Below, in pieces: positions 7,754-14,963 of a stretch of 16,574 nucleotides of DNA. A model generated the notes under the pieces. It saw only the letters and a list, made by a program, of their open reading frames with translations. It did no database searches and was not told where the DNA came from. The position numbers and the translations under genes are program-made. This stretch comes from an uncultured Methylobacteriaceae bacterium (GTDB taxonomy: Bacteria > Pseudomonadota > Alphaproteobacteria > Rhizobiales > Beijerinckiaceae), in NCBI GenBank assembly GCA_937872715.1, contig CALMTJ010000425.1, forward strand, positions 3,167 to 19,740, in the 5' to 3' direction. Every line of letters starts with the position of its first letter. The first letter of the stretch is position 1.

Positions 7754-9541
7754 TCAGCCGGCGGTCGACGGCCGCACCTCGGACCCTTCCGGAACCGGCT
7801 GCTTCCTCTTGACCACGCTCTGCGGGTTCAGGTTCCCGATCCGGCCGCTCTCGCTGCCGGCCGCGGGATCGATCACGGCGTTGACGAGCGTCGGCCTGCC
7901 GGAATCCATCGCCTCGTTGACCGCGCGCCTGAGCTCGTCCGGGGAGGTGGCGTTCACGCCGACGCCTCCGAACGCCTCGATCATCCTGTCGTAGCGCGCG
8001 CCTTTCACGAAGACGGTCGTCGCGGGCTCCGACCCTCCGGAATTCACGTCCGTGCCGCGGTAGATGCCGTCGTTGTTGAACACCACGACGCAGACCGGCA
8101 GGCCGTACCGGCAGATCGTCTCGATCTCCATGCCGGAGAAGCCGAACGCCGAATCTCCCTCGATCGCCAGCACCGGCTTGCCCGTCTCGATCGCGGCCGC
8201 GATCGAGTAGCCCATGCCGATGCCCATGATGCCCCAGGTGCCGACGTCGATGCGCTTGCGGGGCTGGTACATGTCGACGATGCCGCGCGCGAGGTCGAGC
8301 GTGTTGGCCCCCTCGTTCACCAGGATCGCGTCCGGGCGCTCCTTGATGATCGTGCGCAGCACGCCGAGCGCGCCGTGGTAGTCCATCGGCGAGTTGTTGT
8401 TCATCAGGCGCGGCGCCATCTTGGCGACGTTCTCGTCGCGCTTCCTGGCGACGGTGCCGGTCCAATCGGCCGAGGCCTTGGTCCAGCCCCCGCCCATCTC
8501 CTTCAGCATCGCCTCGATGCAGGACCCGATGTCGCCGACGACTGGTGCGACGATCTCGACGTTCGAATCCATCTCCTTCGGCTCGATGTCGACCTGGATG
8601 AACTTCTTGGGCGCTTCGCCCCAGGTCTTGCCCTTGCCGTGCGACAGCAGCCAGTTCAGCCGCGCGCCGACGAGCAGCACGACGTCCGACTCCTTCAGGA
8701 CGGTCGAGCGCGCCGCTCCGGCGCATTGAGGATGGGTGTCGGGCAGGAGGCCCTTCGCCATGCTCATCGGCAGGAACGGGATGCCGCTCGTCTCGACGAA
8801 GGTCCGGATCGCCTCGTCGGCCTGCGCGTAGGCGGCGCCCTTGCCGAGGATGATCAGCGGCTTGCGGGCGCCCTTCAGCACGTCCAGCGCGCGCTTCACC
8901 GCGGACGGCGCCGGCAATTGCGCAGGCGCTGCGTCGATCACCTTGACGAGCGACCTCTCGCCCTTGGCGGCCTCCATCGTCTGCCCGAACAGCTTGGCCG
9001 GCAGGTCGAGATACACTCCGCCGGGCCGGCCGGAGACCGCCGCCCGGATCGCGCGCGCCACCCCGATGCCGATATCGGCCGCGTGCAGGACCCGGAAGGC
9101 CGCCTTGCACATCGTCTTCGCGACGGCGAGCTGGTCCATCTCCTCGTAATCGCCCTGCTGCAGGTCGACCACCTCACGCTCTGACGAGCCGGAGATCAGG
9201 ATCATCGGGAAGCAATTGGTCGTGGCGTGGGCGAGCGCCGTGAGGCCGTTCAGGAAGCCCGGCGCCGAGACGGTCAGGCAGATCCCGGGCTTCTTGGTGA
9301 GGTAGCCGGCGATGGACGCCGCATAGCCGGCATTCTGCTCGTGCCGGAAGGAGATGACCTTCATCCCCTCGGCCTGCATCATCCGGCCGAGATCCGTGAT
9401 CGGGATGCCCGGCACGTTGTAGATCGTGGTGAGGCCGTTCAGCTTCAGCGCCTCGATGACGAGGTGAAACCCGTCCGTGAGCTCCGGCTCGGCATCGGTC
9501 GCCGCCGCCTGTTCGACCGGGCTCTTCATCGCTGCGGACAT
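7754..9541 (-). CDS. oxc: Oxalyl-CoA decarboxylase
   Basis: Thiamine-diphosphate enzyme of 595 aa converting oxalyl-CoA to formyl-CoA and CO2 in the cytoplasm. The N-terminal ThDP domain begins after a roughly 20-residue tail with the Oxc signature [13 protein letters not shown], and the catalytic glutamate is E68 in [11 protein letters not shown]. The central domain (about 210-370) binds the ADP/CoA part. The C-terminal domain holds the ThDP/Mg motif starting at [14 protein letters not shown] and ending in FNNDG. The C-terminal lid region with [16 protein letters not shown] is also present. The ATG at 9541 has GGAGG seven bases upstream; M5 is an alternative start with less support. It has its own promoter and putative GntR operator about 120-150 bases upstream. 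With frc1 downstream it forms the core of oxalate breakdown. Confidence 0.96.
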   Translation of the reverse strand: MSAAMKSPVEQAAATDAEPELTDGFHLVIEALKLNGLTTIYNVPGIPITDLGRMMQAEGMKVISFRHEQNAGYAASIAGYLTKKPGICLTVSAPGFLNGLTALAHATTNCFPMILISGSSEREVVDLQQGDYEEMDQLAVAKTMCKAAFRVLHAADIGIGVARAIRAAVSGRPGGVYLDLPAKLFGQTMEAAKGERSLVKVIDAAPAQLPAPSAVKRALDVLKGARKPLIILGKGAAYAQADEAIRTFVETSGIPFLPMSMAKGLLPDTHPQCAGAARSTVLKESDVVLLVGARLNWLLSHGKGKTWGEAPKKFIQVDIEPKEMDSNVEIVAPVVGDIGSCIEAMLKEMGGGWTKASADWTGTVARKRDENVAKMAPRLMNNNSPMDYHGALGVLRTIIKERPDAILVNEGANTLDLARGIVDMYQPRKRIDVGTWGIMGIGMGYSIAAAIETGKPVLAIEGDSAFGFSGMEIETICRYGLPVCVVVFNNDGIYRGTDVNSGGSEPATTVFVKGARYDRMIEAFGGVGVNATSPDELRRAVNEAMDSGRPTLVNAVIDPAAGSESGRIGNLNPQSVVKRKQPVPEGSEVRPSTAG

Positions 9542-9658
9542 TCCGCGTCCTCCCCGTATCTCGAGGCCGTTCGCCGGCCGCTATGCTTGCGGGACGCGGA
9601 CCGGCAGCTCCGTCGAAGGAGCCGCCCGACCGGCTTCTCGCGCCCGAGTTCCGCTTGC

Positions 9659-9687
9659 ATGTGGCATGCCTCATACCACTGCGTCAA
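9659..9687 (-). promoter_or_regulatory. oxc promoter with putative GntR operator
   Basis: On the minus strand, TTGACG (9687-9682) is a 5-of-6 -35 box. The following spacer holds an inverted repeat, seen on the plus strand as TGGCAT-GCCTC-ATACCA (9662-9678), with arms matching 5 of 6. The -10 box would be around 9659-9664 (CCACAT, poor match). The same arrangement recurs before the GntR gene, where the -35 box and the operator are both conserved while the surrounding sequence is not. A repressor bound here would block polymerase. Predicted start is near 9650, leaving a leader of about 110 bases. Confidence 0.6.
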
Positions 9688-9704
9688 CGCCGCTGGTACG
9701 AGGT

Positions 9705-9736
9705 GCTGCCCGCGGCGGCATTCCTCCGCGGGCAGC
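9705..9736 (-). terminator. Strong hairpin downstream of oxlT
   Basis: GCTGCCCGCGG (9705-9715) and CCGCGGGCAGC (9726-9736) are perfect 11-bp complements with a ten-base loop. On the minus strand the hairpin starts about eight bases after the oxlT stop codon and ends about 18 bases before the oxc -35 box. It lacks a U-run, so it is either a Rho-assisted terminator/stabiliser of the upstream transcript or a partial attenuator. Its position fits a boundary between two transcription units. Confidence 0.5.
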
Positions 9737-9744
9737 CAATCGGC

Positions 9745-11079
9745 CTATTCGGCCGGGACGGCCCGCATCCGGGACGTGCCCGCCGGACCCATCTCAGGCA
9801 GGTCGAGGGCGTTGGCCACGACCCTCTTCCGCCAGGGCTTCAGCACGCCGATCGCCAGGACGGAGGCCAGGATATTGGCGCCCGCCGCCCACAGGAACAC
9901 GCCGTCCCAGCTGCCGCTCGATTGCTGGAGGTAGTTCGCGACCGGCACGAGGAGCGCCGCCGTCCCCTTGGCGGTGTAGAGCAGTCCCGCGTTGGTGGCC
10001 GCGTATTTCGAGCCGAACGTGTCCGTGCAGGTGGACGGGAACAGGCTGTAGATCTCGCCCCAGGCGAAGAACACGAAGCCCGACAGGAGCACGAAGGCGA
10101 CGGGGTCGTGGCCGTAGAGGTAGAGGAGGTAGATGCCGATGCCCTCCAGGCCGAAGGCCACGAACATCGTGTTCTCCCGCCCGATCATGTCCGAGATCCA
10201 GCCGAAGAAGGGCCGTGTCAGACCGTTCAGGATGCGGTCCAGCGTGGCCGAGAAGGTGATCGCCGTCATGGTGAGGCCGACGAGCGTGACCGGCACGTTG
10301 TCGATCTTCCAATCCGTCGCGATCGGCTTCAGGTTCGCGGTCACCATCAGGCCACCGGCCCCCACGATCACGAACATGAAGTACATCAGCCAGAAGATCG
10401 GCTGACGGGCCACCTCGCCGGGCTGATAATTGCGCCTGGTCTGGATGATGTTGGCGTTGGCGACCGCCTCCGGCACCTGCCCTTTCCGGGGCGCCGCGAG
10501 GAGGATGGACAGGAGGACGATGACGACGCCCTGCCCGATGCCGAACCAGAAGAAGGTCGATTGGAAGCCGGAATTGGCGATCATCGCCTGGATCGGCGCG
10601 ACGGTGAGGGCCGAGCCGGCCCCGAACCCCGCCGCCGTGATCCCGGCCGCGAGACCGCGCTTGTCCGGAAACCATTTCAGCGCGTTGCCGACGCAGGTCC
10701 CGTACACCCCGCCGGCGCCGATGCCGGCCACGATCATGCCGAGATAGTATCCGCCGAGCGTCGTCGCCTGCGCGTTGATCACCCAGCCGACCGCGCAAAG
10801 GACGCCGCCGAGCAGCACGACCACCTTCGGGCCGTACTTGTCGACGAACCACCCTTCGATCGGGACGAGCCAGGTCTCGAAGAGGACGAACAGGGTGAAC
10901 GCCCACTGGATGGCGGCCCTGTCCCAGCCGAAGGTCTTCTGGATGTCGGGGACGAAGAACGTCCAGCCGTACTGGTAATTCGCGATCATGACCATGCAGA
11001 CGACGCCGATGGCCAACTGCATCCAGCGATAACCGTCACTGGCCCTGCCTGACGGCAATGTAGCGGTGTTCCCTACCAT
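9745..11079 (-). CDS. oxlT: Oxalate/formate antiporter-like MFS transporter
   Basis: Inner-membrane protein of 444 aa with 12 predicted membrane segments, the first at about residues 20-42 and the last near 402-422. It would import oxalate, probably in exchange for formate, as OxlT of Oxalobacter formigenes does. MFS loop motifs are visible (VDKYGPK near 79-85 and SDMIGRE near 296-302). K371 in LLYTAKGTA and R289 in NGLTRPFFGW are 82 residues apart, close to the 83 between OxlT's essential R272 and K355, so the charge pair is probably conserved. The ATG has AGGAGG five bases upstream, the strongest ribosome binding site of the cluster. It lies between frc2 and oxc on the same strand. A plain uptake role for another dicarboxylate is the main alternative. 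Confidence 0.88.
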   Translation of the reverse strand: MVGNTATLPSGRASDGYRWMQLAIGVVCMVMIANYQYGWTFFVPDIQKTFGWDRAAIQWAFTLFVLFETWLVPIEGWFVDKYGPKVVVLLGGVLCAVGWVINAQATTLGGYYLGMIVAGIGAGGVYGTCVGNALKWFPDKRGLAAGITAAGFGAGSALTVAPIQAMIANSGFQSTFFWFGIGQGVVIVLLSILLAAPRKGQVPEAVANANIIQTRRNYQPGEVARQPIFWLMYFMFVIVGAGGLMVTANLKPIATDWKIDNVPVTLVGLTMTAITFSATLDRILNGLTRPFFGWISDMIGRENTMFVAFGLEGIGIYLLYLYGHDPVAFVLLSGFVFFAWGEIYSLFPSTCTDTFGSKYAATNAGLLYTAKGTAALLVPVANYLQQSSGSWDGVFLWAAGANILASVLAIGVLKPWRKRVVANALDLPEMGPAGTSRMRAVPAE

Positions 11080-11172
11080 CGTTTCCTCCTGTCGTATCCG
11101 AAATTGTTCTTCGGGATGCCCGGCGCGGCGCCTTTTCGGTCTGCCGCTCCGTCCCGCCCTAGCCTCCGCCCG

Positions 11173-12468
11173 TCATTCGGCTGCCATCCTGCGGCCGCCC
11201 CCCTCGTCCGAGGCGCCGACCGCGCCCGAGGCCCGGATCTCGGCGATCTCGCCTGTGCCCAGCCCCAGGACGTCCCGGAGCACCTCCTCCGTATGCTCGC
11301 CCAGCAGCGGCGAGCGCGTCACCTCCGTCGGCGAGCCGGACATCTTGATCGGGTTGCCGACGGTGACGTACCGGCCGCGGGTCGGGTGATCGACCTCGAC
11401 GACCGTCCCGCTCCGGCGGAGGGAGGCGTCGGCGGCGATCTCCTTCATGGACAGGATCGGGCCGCACGGGATGTGGCGGGCGTTCAGGATGTCCATCGCG
11501 TCGAACTTGTCATGCTTCATCGTCCACGCTTCGATGCGGGTGAAGATCTCGTTCAGATGGGACAGGCGGGCCTTCGGCGTCGCGTAGGCCGGATCGGTGA
11601 CCCAGCCGGGCTCGCCGATGATGTCGCAGATGGGCTCCCAGACGGCCGCCTGGGTGATGAAGTACAGGTAGGCGTCGGGGTCGTTCTCCCAGCCCTTGCA
11701 TTTCAGGATGCGGCCGGGCTGGCCGCCGCCGGAATCGTTGCCGGCCCGCGGCACGGCATCGCCGAACGGAACGCCTTCGCCGAACTGGCTGTATTCCTCG
11801 AGCGGGCCGCGGGCGAGGCGCTGCTGGTCGCGCAGCTTCACCCGGCAGAGATTCAGGACGCCGTCCTGCATGGCGCAATCGACGCGCTGGCCCCGCCCGG
11901 ACCGGGTCCGCTGGAAGAGGGCCGCCACGATCCCGAGCGCGAGGTTCAGGCCCGTGCCGGAATCGCCGATCTGGGCGCCCGTCACGGTGGGGCCGCCGCC
12001 CCGCGGGCCGGTCGTCGAGGCCGAGCCGCCGACGCATTGCGCGACGTTCTCGTAGACCTTGCAATCCTCGTAGCGGCCGGGCCCGAAGCCCTTCACGGAG
12101 GCGAGGACAAGCCGGGGATTGGCCTCGTGGAGCCGCTCCCAGGTCAGGCCCATGCGGCCCAGCACGCCCGGCGCGAAGTTCTCCACCAGGACGTCGCTCT
12201 CCCGGATGAGACGCCACAGGAGGTCGCGGCCCGTCGGGTTCTTCGTGTCGAGCGTGATGGAGCGCTTGTTGTGATTCAGCATGGTGAAATACAGGCTGTC
12301 CACGCCCGGGATGTCCTGCAGCTGCTGCCGCGTCGCGTCGCCGGTCCCGGGCCGCTCCACCTTGATCACGTCCGCCCCGAGCCAGGCCAGGAGCTGCGTG
12401 CAGGTCGGCCCGGACTGGACATGGGTGAAGTCGAGCACCCGGATGCCGCCGAGCGCCGTCGTCGCCAT
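11173..12468 (-). CDS. frc: Formyl-CoA:oxalate CoA-transferase-like (copy 2)
   Basis: Class III CoA-transferase of 431 aa, a clear paralogue of copy 1 about 5 kb away. I chose the ATG at 12468 ([20 protein letters not shown]) because GGAGG lies eight bases upstream and homology to copy 1 starts there; the in-frame ATG at 12642 would add 58 unrelated residues. The catalytic aspartate is D169 ([10 protein letters not shown]) and Q18 is present. The glycine loop reads SGGGQ at 246-250, with serine in place of the first glycine of copy 1, followed by PGR rather than PGW. A glycine-rich C-terminal tail of about 25 residues is added. These differences could change the CoA donor or acceptor (for example succinyl-CoA or another acid) or simply tune turnover. 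It sits between gntR (136 bases) and oxlT (93 bases). Confidence 0.88.
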   Translation of the reverse strand: MATTALGGIRVLDFTHVQSGPTCTQLLAWLGADVIKVERPGTGDATRQQLQDIPGVDSLYFTMLNHNKRSITLDTKNPTGRDLLWRLIRESDVLVENFAPGVLGRMGLTWERLHEANPRLVLASVKGFGPGRYEDCKVYENVAQCVGGSASTTGPRGGGPTVTGAQIGDSGTGLNLALGIVAALFQRTRSGRGQRVDCAMQDGVLNLCRVKLRDQQRLARGPLEEYSQFGEGVPFGDAVPRAGNDSGGGQPGRILKCKGWENDPDAYLYFITQAAVWEPICDIIGEPGWVTDPAYATPKARLSHLNEIFTRIEAWTMKHDKFDAMDILNARHIPCGPILSMKEIAADASLRRSGTVVEVDHPTRGRYVTVGNPIKMSGSPTEVTRSPLLGEHTEEVLRDVLGLGTGEIAEIRASGAVGASDEGGGRRMAAE

Positions 12469-12604
12469 GTCCGCGCCCTCCGGCCGGAGCTGCGGCGGGT
12501 CCGCCTGGCCTGTCCGGGCCGCCGCCGCCCGGATATGCGGCGCGGACACGCCGCCGGGCGCCTGCGCCTCGTGACGGTCGCTCGCGCCCGGGAGCCTGTC
12601 GCGC

Positions 12605-13333
12605 TCAGTCAATGTCGAGGTGCCTCTCGACGAAGCCGGCAAGGCGCAGGGTATGGTCGCGGGTCGCGCGCTCGGCCGCCTCCGTGTCCCGGGCCTCGAT
12701 CGCCTCGATGATGCCCATATGCTCGTTGAGCGACCGCTCGGCCCTCTCGCGGGCGAAGATGGTATGGTGCCGGATCGCCCGGACGTGCAGGATGAGCTTG
12801 TCCGTCAGCGACACGAGCAGCGCCGAGCCGCTCAGCCGGATCAGGGCCTGGTGGAAGGCGATGTTGGCGGAGGAATACTCGTCGATATGCGTGATCGGCG
12901 TGTAGCTCGGCCCGAACCGGGTGAAGAGCGTCCGAAGGGAGGCGATCTCGCCGGAGCTCGCCCCCTGGGTGATGAGGCGGGCCGCCATGCTCTCCAGGGC
13001 CGCCCAGGCCTGGATCATCTCGATGATCTCCGTCTTCGTCTTGCGGACGACGACGATGCCCCGGCGGGGGGCGATCTTCACGAACCCCTCCTGGTGGAGG
13101 ATGGCGAGCGCCTCGCGGATGGGGGTCCGGCTGACGCCGAGCCGTTCGGAGAGCTCGCGCTCCTCGAGCACGATCGGCTCCGGCGAGGCGTACACGTCCA
13201 GCTTGAGGATCGCGCTCTTCAACGCCGCGTAGGCCTTGTCCTTGAAGGAAGCCTCGGCCCTGATCTTCCCGAATTGCAACGCGGACGCGGCGGAACCTGT
13301 CTCCCCGACGTCGCTCGCGGCGATCCCGTCCAC
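12605..13333 (-). CDS. GntR-family (FCD/FadR subfamily) transcriptional regulator
   Basis: A 242-aa DNA-binding regulator, probably the local repressor or activator of the oxalate genes. The winged helix covers about residues 30-95, with recognition segment [20 protein letters not shown] and wing PRRGIVV. The FCD ligand domain follows, with likely metal/ligand residues H161 (NIAFH, with N157 where aspartate is common), H205 (NEHMGI) and H227 (RDHTLRL). I chose the GTG at 13333 because GGAG lies seven bases upstream and the start lies just downstream of the predicted promoter. The ATG at 13390 would lie upstream of that promoter and lacks a ribosome binding site. It heads the minus-strand cluster and is divergent from the LysR gene. 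A matching operator before its own gene suggests autoregulation. The inducer is unknown; oxalate or a CoA ester is an inference from context. Confidence 0.9.
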   Translation of the reverse strand: MDGIAASDVGETGSAASALQFGKIRAEASFKDKAYAALKSAILKLDVYASPEPIVLEERELSERLGVSRTPIREALAILHQEGFVKIAPRRGIVVVRKTKTEIIEMIQAWAALESMAARLITQGASSGEIASLRTLFTRFGPSYTPITHIDEYSSANIAFHQALIRLSGSALLVSLTDKLILHVRAIRHHTIFARERAERSLNEHMGIIEAIEARDTEAAERATRDHTLRLAGFVERHLDID

Positions 13334-13357
13334 CACATCCCTCCCTCGTTGCCGGAA

Positions 13358-13398
13358 ACGTGGCATGCCTGATGCCAGAACGTCAATCATGCCTGATG
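13358..13398 (-). promoter_or_regulatory. gntR promoter with putative autoregulatory operator
   Basis: The plus strand shows TGGCATGCCTGATGCCA at 13361-13377, an inverted repeat with perfect 6-bp arms around GCCTG. On the minus strand it is preceded by TTGACG (13386-13381) as -35 box, with the -10 expected near 13358-13363. It matches the oxc upstream site in 22 of 28 aligned positions, including every base of the -35 box. A further CATGCCTGATG copy at 13388-13398 repeats 13364-13374 exactly, 24 bases away, and may be an extra half-site upstream of the -35. Confidence 0.65.
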
Positions 13399-13426
13399 TA
13401 AGACTAACGGCGGTCCGGGAGGCCGG

Positions 13427-13486
13427 ATGAGCGGGCGCGTAGGCCGGGTTGCGTCCGACCGTCGTCCGGCGCGGCCCGCCCCATGA
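13427..13486 (+). CDS. Possible 19-codon leader ORF coupled to the LysR gene
   Basis: An ATG at 13427 with GGGAGG four bases upstream opens a frame encoding MSGRVGRVASDRRPARPAP and ending in TGA at 13484-13486. That stop overlaps the LysR start as ATGA. The LysR ATG has no ribosome binding site of its own, so translational coupling is plausible. The ORF is short and arginine- and proline-rich, and could also be chance. Confidence 0.3.
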   Translation: MSGRVGRVASDRRPARPAP

Positions 13487-14400
13487 TCGACAAGCTCGAA
13501 TTCGTGCTCGCCCTCGCGCGGGAGCGGCATTTCGGCCGGGCCGCGCAGGCGTGCCGCGTCACGCAGCCCACCCTCTCGGCCGGCCTGAGATCGCTGGAGG
13601 ACCAGCTCGGCGTCCTCCTCGTGCAGCGGCGCTCGCGCTTCCAGGGCTTCACGCCGGAAGGCGAACGCGTTCTGGTCTGGGCCAGGCGGATCGTGTCGGA
13701 CGCGAAGGCGATGCGGCAGGACCTCGACGGCCTGAAACAGGGCATCGAGGGCCACCTCCGCCTCGCCGTGATCCCGACGGCCCTGCCGATGGTGGCCCGG
13801 CTGACCACGCCCTTCCTGGAGCGTCACCCCGGCGTCCGCTTCACGATCCTGTCGCGCACCTCCGGCGAGGTGCTCCGGCTTCTCGACAACCTCGAGATCG
13901 ATGCCGGGCTGAGCTACCTCGACAACGAGCCGCTCGGCCAGGTGAGGACGATCCCGCTCTACGACGAGCGCTACCGGCTCCTCACCTCGGCCGCGGGCGA
14001 GCTCGGCGGGCGGCGGGCGGTGACCTGGGAGGAGGTGGGCCGGCTGCCCCTGTGCCTGCTCACGGCCGACATGCAGAACAGGCGCATCATCGACCAGATG
14101 CTCCGGAGCGCCGGCCACGAGACGACGCCCGGCCTCGTCTCGAATTCCACCATAGTGCTGGTCTCCCATGTCCGCACGGGCCGCTGGTCGAGCGTGATGC
14201 CGCCGCTGCTGGCCGAGAGCCTCGGCCTGCCCGACAACGTCGCGTCCATCCCGATCGTGGAGCCCGTGGTCTCGCACTCGGTCGGACTCGTCGTGCCGCG
14301 CCGCGAGCCCTCGACGCCGATCGTCACCGCGCTCGCGGCGGAAGCCACCCGGCTCGCCGCCGCGCTGAAGGGCGAGGTGCATCGACGCCCCCGGTCTTGA
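13483..14400 (+). CDS. LysR-type transcriptional regulator, probably of the formate dehydrogenase operon
   Basis: A 305-aa LTTR. The N-terminal helix-turn-helix (about residues 15-50: HFGRAAQACRVTQPTLSAGL then RSLEDQLG) is canonical, followed by a linker helix and a substrate-binding domain from about residue 90 (GHLRLAVIPTALP). The start at 13483 is forced: the frame upstream has no start codon before a stop at 13399, and a later start would cut the DNA-binding domain. No Shine-Dalgarno sequence precedes it. It is divergent from gntR and directly upstream of fdsG in the same direction, with a LysR-type palindrome overlapping its stop codon. LysR proteins in this position (FdsR of Cupriavidus) regulate fds operons, so the same role is inferred; formate or a related metabolite may be the co-inducer. 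Confidence 0.88.
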   Translation: MIDKLEFVLALARERHFGRAAQACRVTQPTLSAGLRSLEDQLGVLLVQRRSRFQGFTPEGERVLVWARRIVSDAKAMRQDLDGLKQGIEGHLRLAVIPTALPMVARLTTPFLERHPGVRFTILSRTSGEVLRLLDNLEIDAGLSYLDNEPLGQVRTIPLYDERYRLLTSAAGELGGRRAVTWEEVGRLPLCLLTADMQNRRIIDQMLRSAGHETTPGLVSNSTIVLVSHVRTGRWSSVMPPLLAESLGLPDNVASIPIVEPVVSHSVGLVVPRREPSTPIVTALAAEATRLAAALKGEVHRRPRS

Positions 14401-14415
14401 TAGAATTGTTCTATC
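14399..14415. promoter_or_regulatory. Perfect palindromic LysR-type operator before fdsG
   Basis: GATAGAATTGTTCTATC has perfect 7-bp arms around TTG and contains the LysR T-N11-A pattern (T14401, A14413). It is A/T-rich in a very GC-rich setting and overlaps the last bases of the upstream LysR stop codon. Its centre lies about 65 bases before the start site expected from the TTGCAT box at 14435, the usual place for the LTTR recognition site. Confidence 0.7.
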
Positions 14416-14434
14416 GCAGCACGGCGCCGCTTTA

Positions 14435-14463
14435 TTGCATTCGAATCATTCCAGACTTAGCGT
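14435..14463 (+). promoter_or_regulatory. Candidate fds promoter
   Basis: TTGCAT at 14435-14440 is a fair -35 box. After 17 bases, TAGCGT at 14458-14463 is a poor -10, which is common for activator-dependent promoters. An ATTCGAAT palindrome at 14439-14446 overlaps the -35 region where LTTRs often have their activation site. The start would be near 14470, some 20 bases before the fdsG ATG. Confidence 0.35.
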
Positions 14464-14492
14464 TGAGGCAACGGGAAGGAACGCGGGCTGGC

Positions 14493-14963
14493 ATGGGTTA
14501 CGAGCGTTGGGACGCGGCTCGGGCTGCTGAGGTGGTCGAACGCTATTCCGCGCTCGACGGCGCGACGCTGCCGATCCTGCACGCCCTGCAGCGCACGTTC
14601 GGCTATGTCGACCAGGCGGTCGTGCCGATGATCGCCGATCGCATGAACCTGTCACGCGCCGAGGTGCACGGGACGATCACCTTCTATCACGATTTCCGTC
14701 GCGAACCGGCCGGCCGCCACGTGGTCAAGCTGTGCCGGGCCGAGGCATGCCAGGCGGTCGGGTCCGTGGCCCTGGCCGACCATGCCAAGCGGGTCCTCGG
14801 CATCGACTGGCACGAGACGACGCCGGACGGGCAGGTCACGCTGGAGCCGGTCTTCTGCCTCGGCCTCTGCGCCTGCGGGCCGGCGGCGCTCATGGACGAC
14901 GAGCCGGTCTCCGGGCTCGATCCCGCCGCTTTCGACGCGCGCCTGGCGGAGCTCCGGGCGTGA
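14493..14963 (+). CDS. fdsG: NAD-dependent formate dehydrogenase gamma subunit (NuoE-like)
   Basis: A 156-aa cytoplasmic subunit carrying one [2Fe-2S] cluster that passes electrons towards the diaphorase subunit. Cluster cysteines are C81 and C86 (LCRAEAC) and C122 and C126 (FCLGLCACG), the Cx4C...Cx3C pattern of NuoE/FdsG thioredoxin-like domains. The N-terminal helical part with LPILHALQRTFGYVD and HGTITFYHDF is also typical. Length agrees with stand-alone FdsG, unlike the fused gamma-beta subunit of the tungsten FDH1 of Methylorubrum extorquens. The ATG at 14493 has GAAGGA twelve bases upstream, a rather long spacing. It is the first gene of the fds operon and overlaps fdsB by four bases. 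It sits 78 bases after the LysR palindrome, so control by that regulator is likely. Confidence 0.95.
   Translation: MGYERWDAARAAEVVERYSALDGATLPILHALQRTFGYVDQAVVPMIADRMNLSRAEVHGTITFYHDFRREPAGRHVVKLCRAEACQAVGSVALADHAKRVLGIDWHETTPDGQVTLEPVFCLGLCACGPAALMDDEPVSGLDPAAFDARLAELRA

Noticed and set aside
9583..11052. A long plus-strand open frame opposite oxlT
   Set aside because: Composition is typical of a GC shadow; the minus strand encodes a clear 12-segment transporter.
11098..11114. CCGAA-N7-TTCGG inverted repeat upstream of oxlT
   Set aside because: Arms are only five bases and there is no matching copy elsewhere; it is close to what chance would give.
12469..12642. A 58-residue extension of CoA-transferase copy 2
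   Set aside because: Unrelated to Frc proteins; the ATG at 12468 has a good ribosome binding site and aligns with copy 1.
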